From Clostridiaceae bacterium (GTDB lineage Bacteria > Bacillota > Clostridia > Oscillospirales > Acutalibacteraceae): 6,202 nt of DNA. The DNA lies in assembly GCA_016302625.1 (NCBI GenBank), contig JAEDNG010000052.1, forward strand, positions 1-6,202. Reading direction: 5' to 3'. The position numbers and the translations under genes were made by a program. The notes beneath the pieces were generated by a model. The model had not been told where the DNA came from. It saw only the letters and a list, made by a program, of their open reading frames with translations, and made no database searches. This document shows positions 6,045-6,202 of the stretch, one piece after another (within the stretch, counting starts at the first letter, position 1; each line of letters begins with the position of its first letter).

Positions 6045-6070
6045 AAAAAAATCCCCGCATTGGCGAGGAT
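6045..6070 (-). terminator. Intrinsic terminator of the tRNA-Thr gene
   Basis: On the minus strand an 8-bp stem (6051-6058 with 6063-6070, one G-U pair) with a 4-base CAAT loop is followed by an unbroken run of T. It starts only 5 bases past the tRNA CCA end, so the tRNA transcript is short and single-gene. Confidence 0.9.
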
Positions 6071-6075
6071 TTAAA

Positions 6076-6151
6076 TGGAGCTGAAGATGGGACTCGAACC
6101 CACGACCTGCTGATTACGAATCAGCTGCTCTACCAACTGAGCCACTCCAGC
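6076..6151 (-). tRNA. tRNA-Thr (anticodon CGU)
   Basis: The 76-base minus-strand sequence folds as a complete cloverleaf. The acceptor stem GCTGGAG/CTTCAGC has one G-U pair, the D-loop contains AGTTGGTAGA, and the anticodon stem GCTGA/TCAGC closes loop TTCGTAA with anticodon CGT. The T-arm is GTGGGTTCGAGTCCCAT. The anticodon reads the threonine codon ACG. The 3' CCA is encoded, and the discriminator base is U. It has its own promoter and terminator and lies opposite to the ileS unit. Confidence 0.97.
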
Positions 6152-6163
6152 GGTTTCTATAAG

Positions 6164-6192
6164 ATTATAACAATAACTGAGCATTAAGTCAA
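6164..6192 (-). promoter_or_regulatory. Promoter of tRNA-Thr
   Basis: On the minus strand TTGACT (6187-6192) is followed after exactly 17 bases by a perfect TATAAT (6164-6169). Transcription should start about 6 bases before the mature tRNA 5' end at 6151. The near-perfect consensus fits a strongly expressed stable RNA gene. Confidence 0.88.
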
Positions 6193-6202
6193 GAGTAAAA
6201 AA

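Noticed and set aside
5832..6075. Possible integration site or mobile-element remnant at the 3' side of tRNA-Thr
   Set aside because: There is no repeat of the tRNA 3' end, no integrase fragment and no transposon end. The tRNA is followed directly by its own terminator.

Overview
The window looks like a chromosomal housekeeping segment from a low-to-moderate-GC Firmicute, most likely a member of the Clostridia (Oscillospiraceae/Ruminococcaceae-like). This is inferred from the rsmD-coaD gene pair, strong AGGAGG-type ribosome binding sites, a T-box riboswitch ahead of ileS, a type 2 isoleucyl-tRNA synthetase, and a sharp contrast between GC-richer genes and very AT-rich spacers. I see no insertion sequence, prophage or CRISPR array.

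Layout, left to right. Positions 1-455 hold no complete gene. At the left edge is a GC-rich hairpin that can be read as a plus-strand terminator or as leader structure of a minus-strand gene starting outside the window. A clear extended -10 promoter at 366-395 then drives rsmD. rsmD (456-1001, 16S rRNA m2G966 methyltransferase) overlaps coaD (998-1489, phosphopantetheine adenylyltransferase) by 4 bases. A 152-residue coiled-coil protein of unknown function follows (1529-1987). The 280-base gap before ileS is filled by a full T-box riboswitch. It has a stem I with a kink-turn, an AUC (Ile) specifier, an antiterminator with a UGGU bulge, and a competing intrinsic terminator. ileS (2268-5417) encodes a 1049-residue type 2 IleRS, followed closely by a 113-residue protein with two predicted membrane helices (5439-5780) and a terminator hairpin. 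The AT-rich region 5832-6044 carries a near-consensus plus-strand promoter surrounded by inverted repeats but no recognisable gene downstream. The right end is a complete minus-strand tRNA-Thr(CGU) unit with its own consensus promoter and terminator.

How it works together: rsmD, coaD and the coiled-coil gene probably form one transcript. With no terminator visible after the coiled-coil gene, that transcript would run into the ileS T-box. Uncharged tRNA-Ile should therefore gate both readthrough and any locally initiated transcription into ileS and the small membrane protein. The least explained elements are the coiled-coil protein, the two-helix membrane protein, the diverged T-box sequence, and the orphan promoter/operator-like cluster near 5899-5983. 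Nothing here demonstrates a wholly new system.
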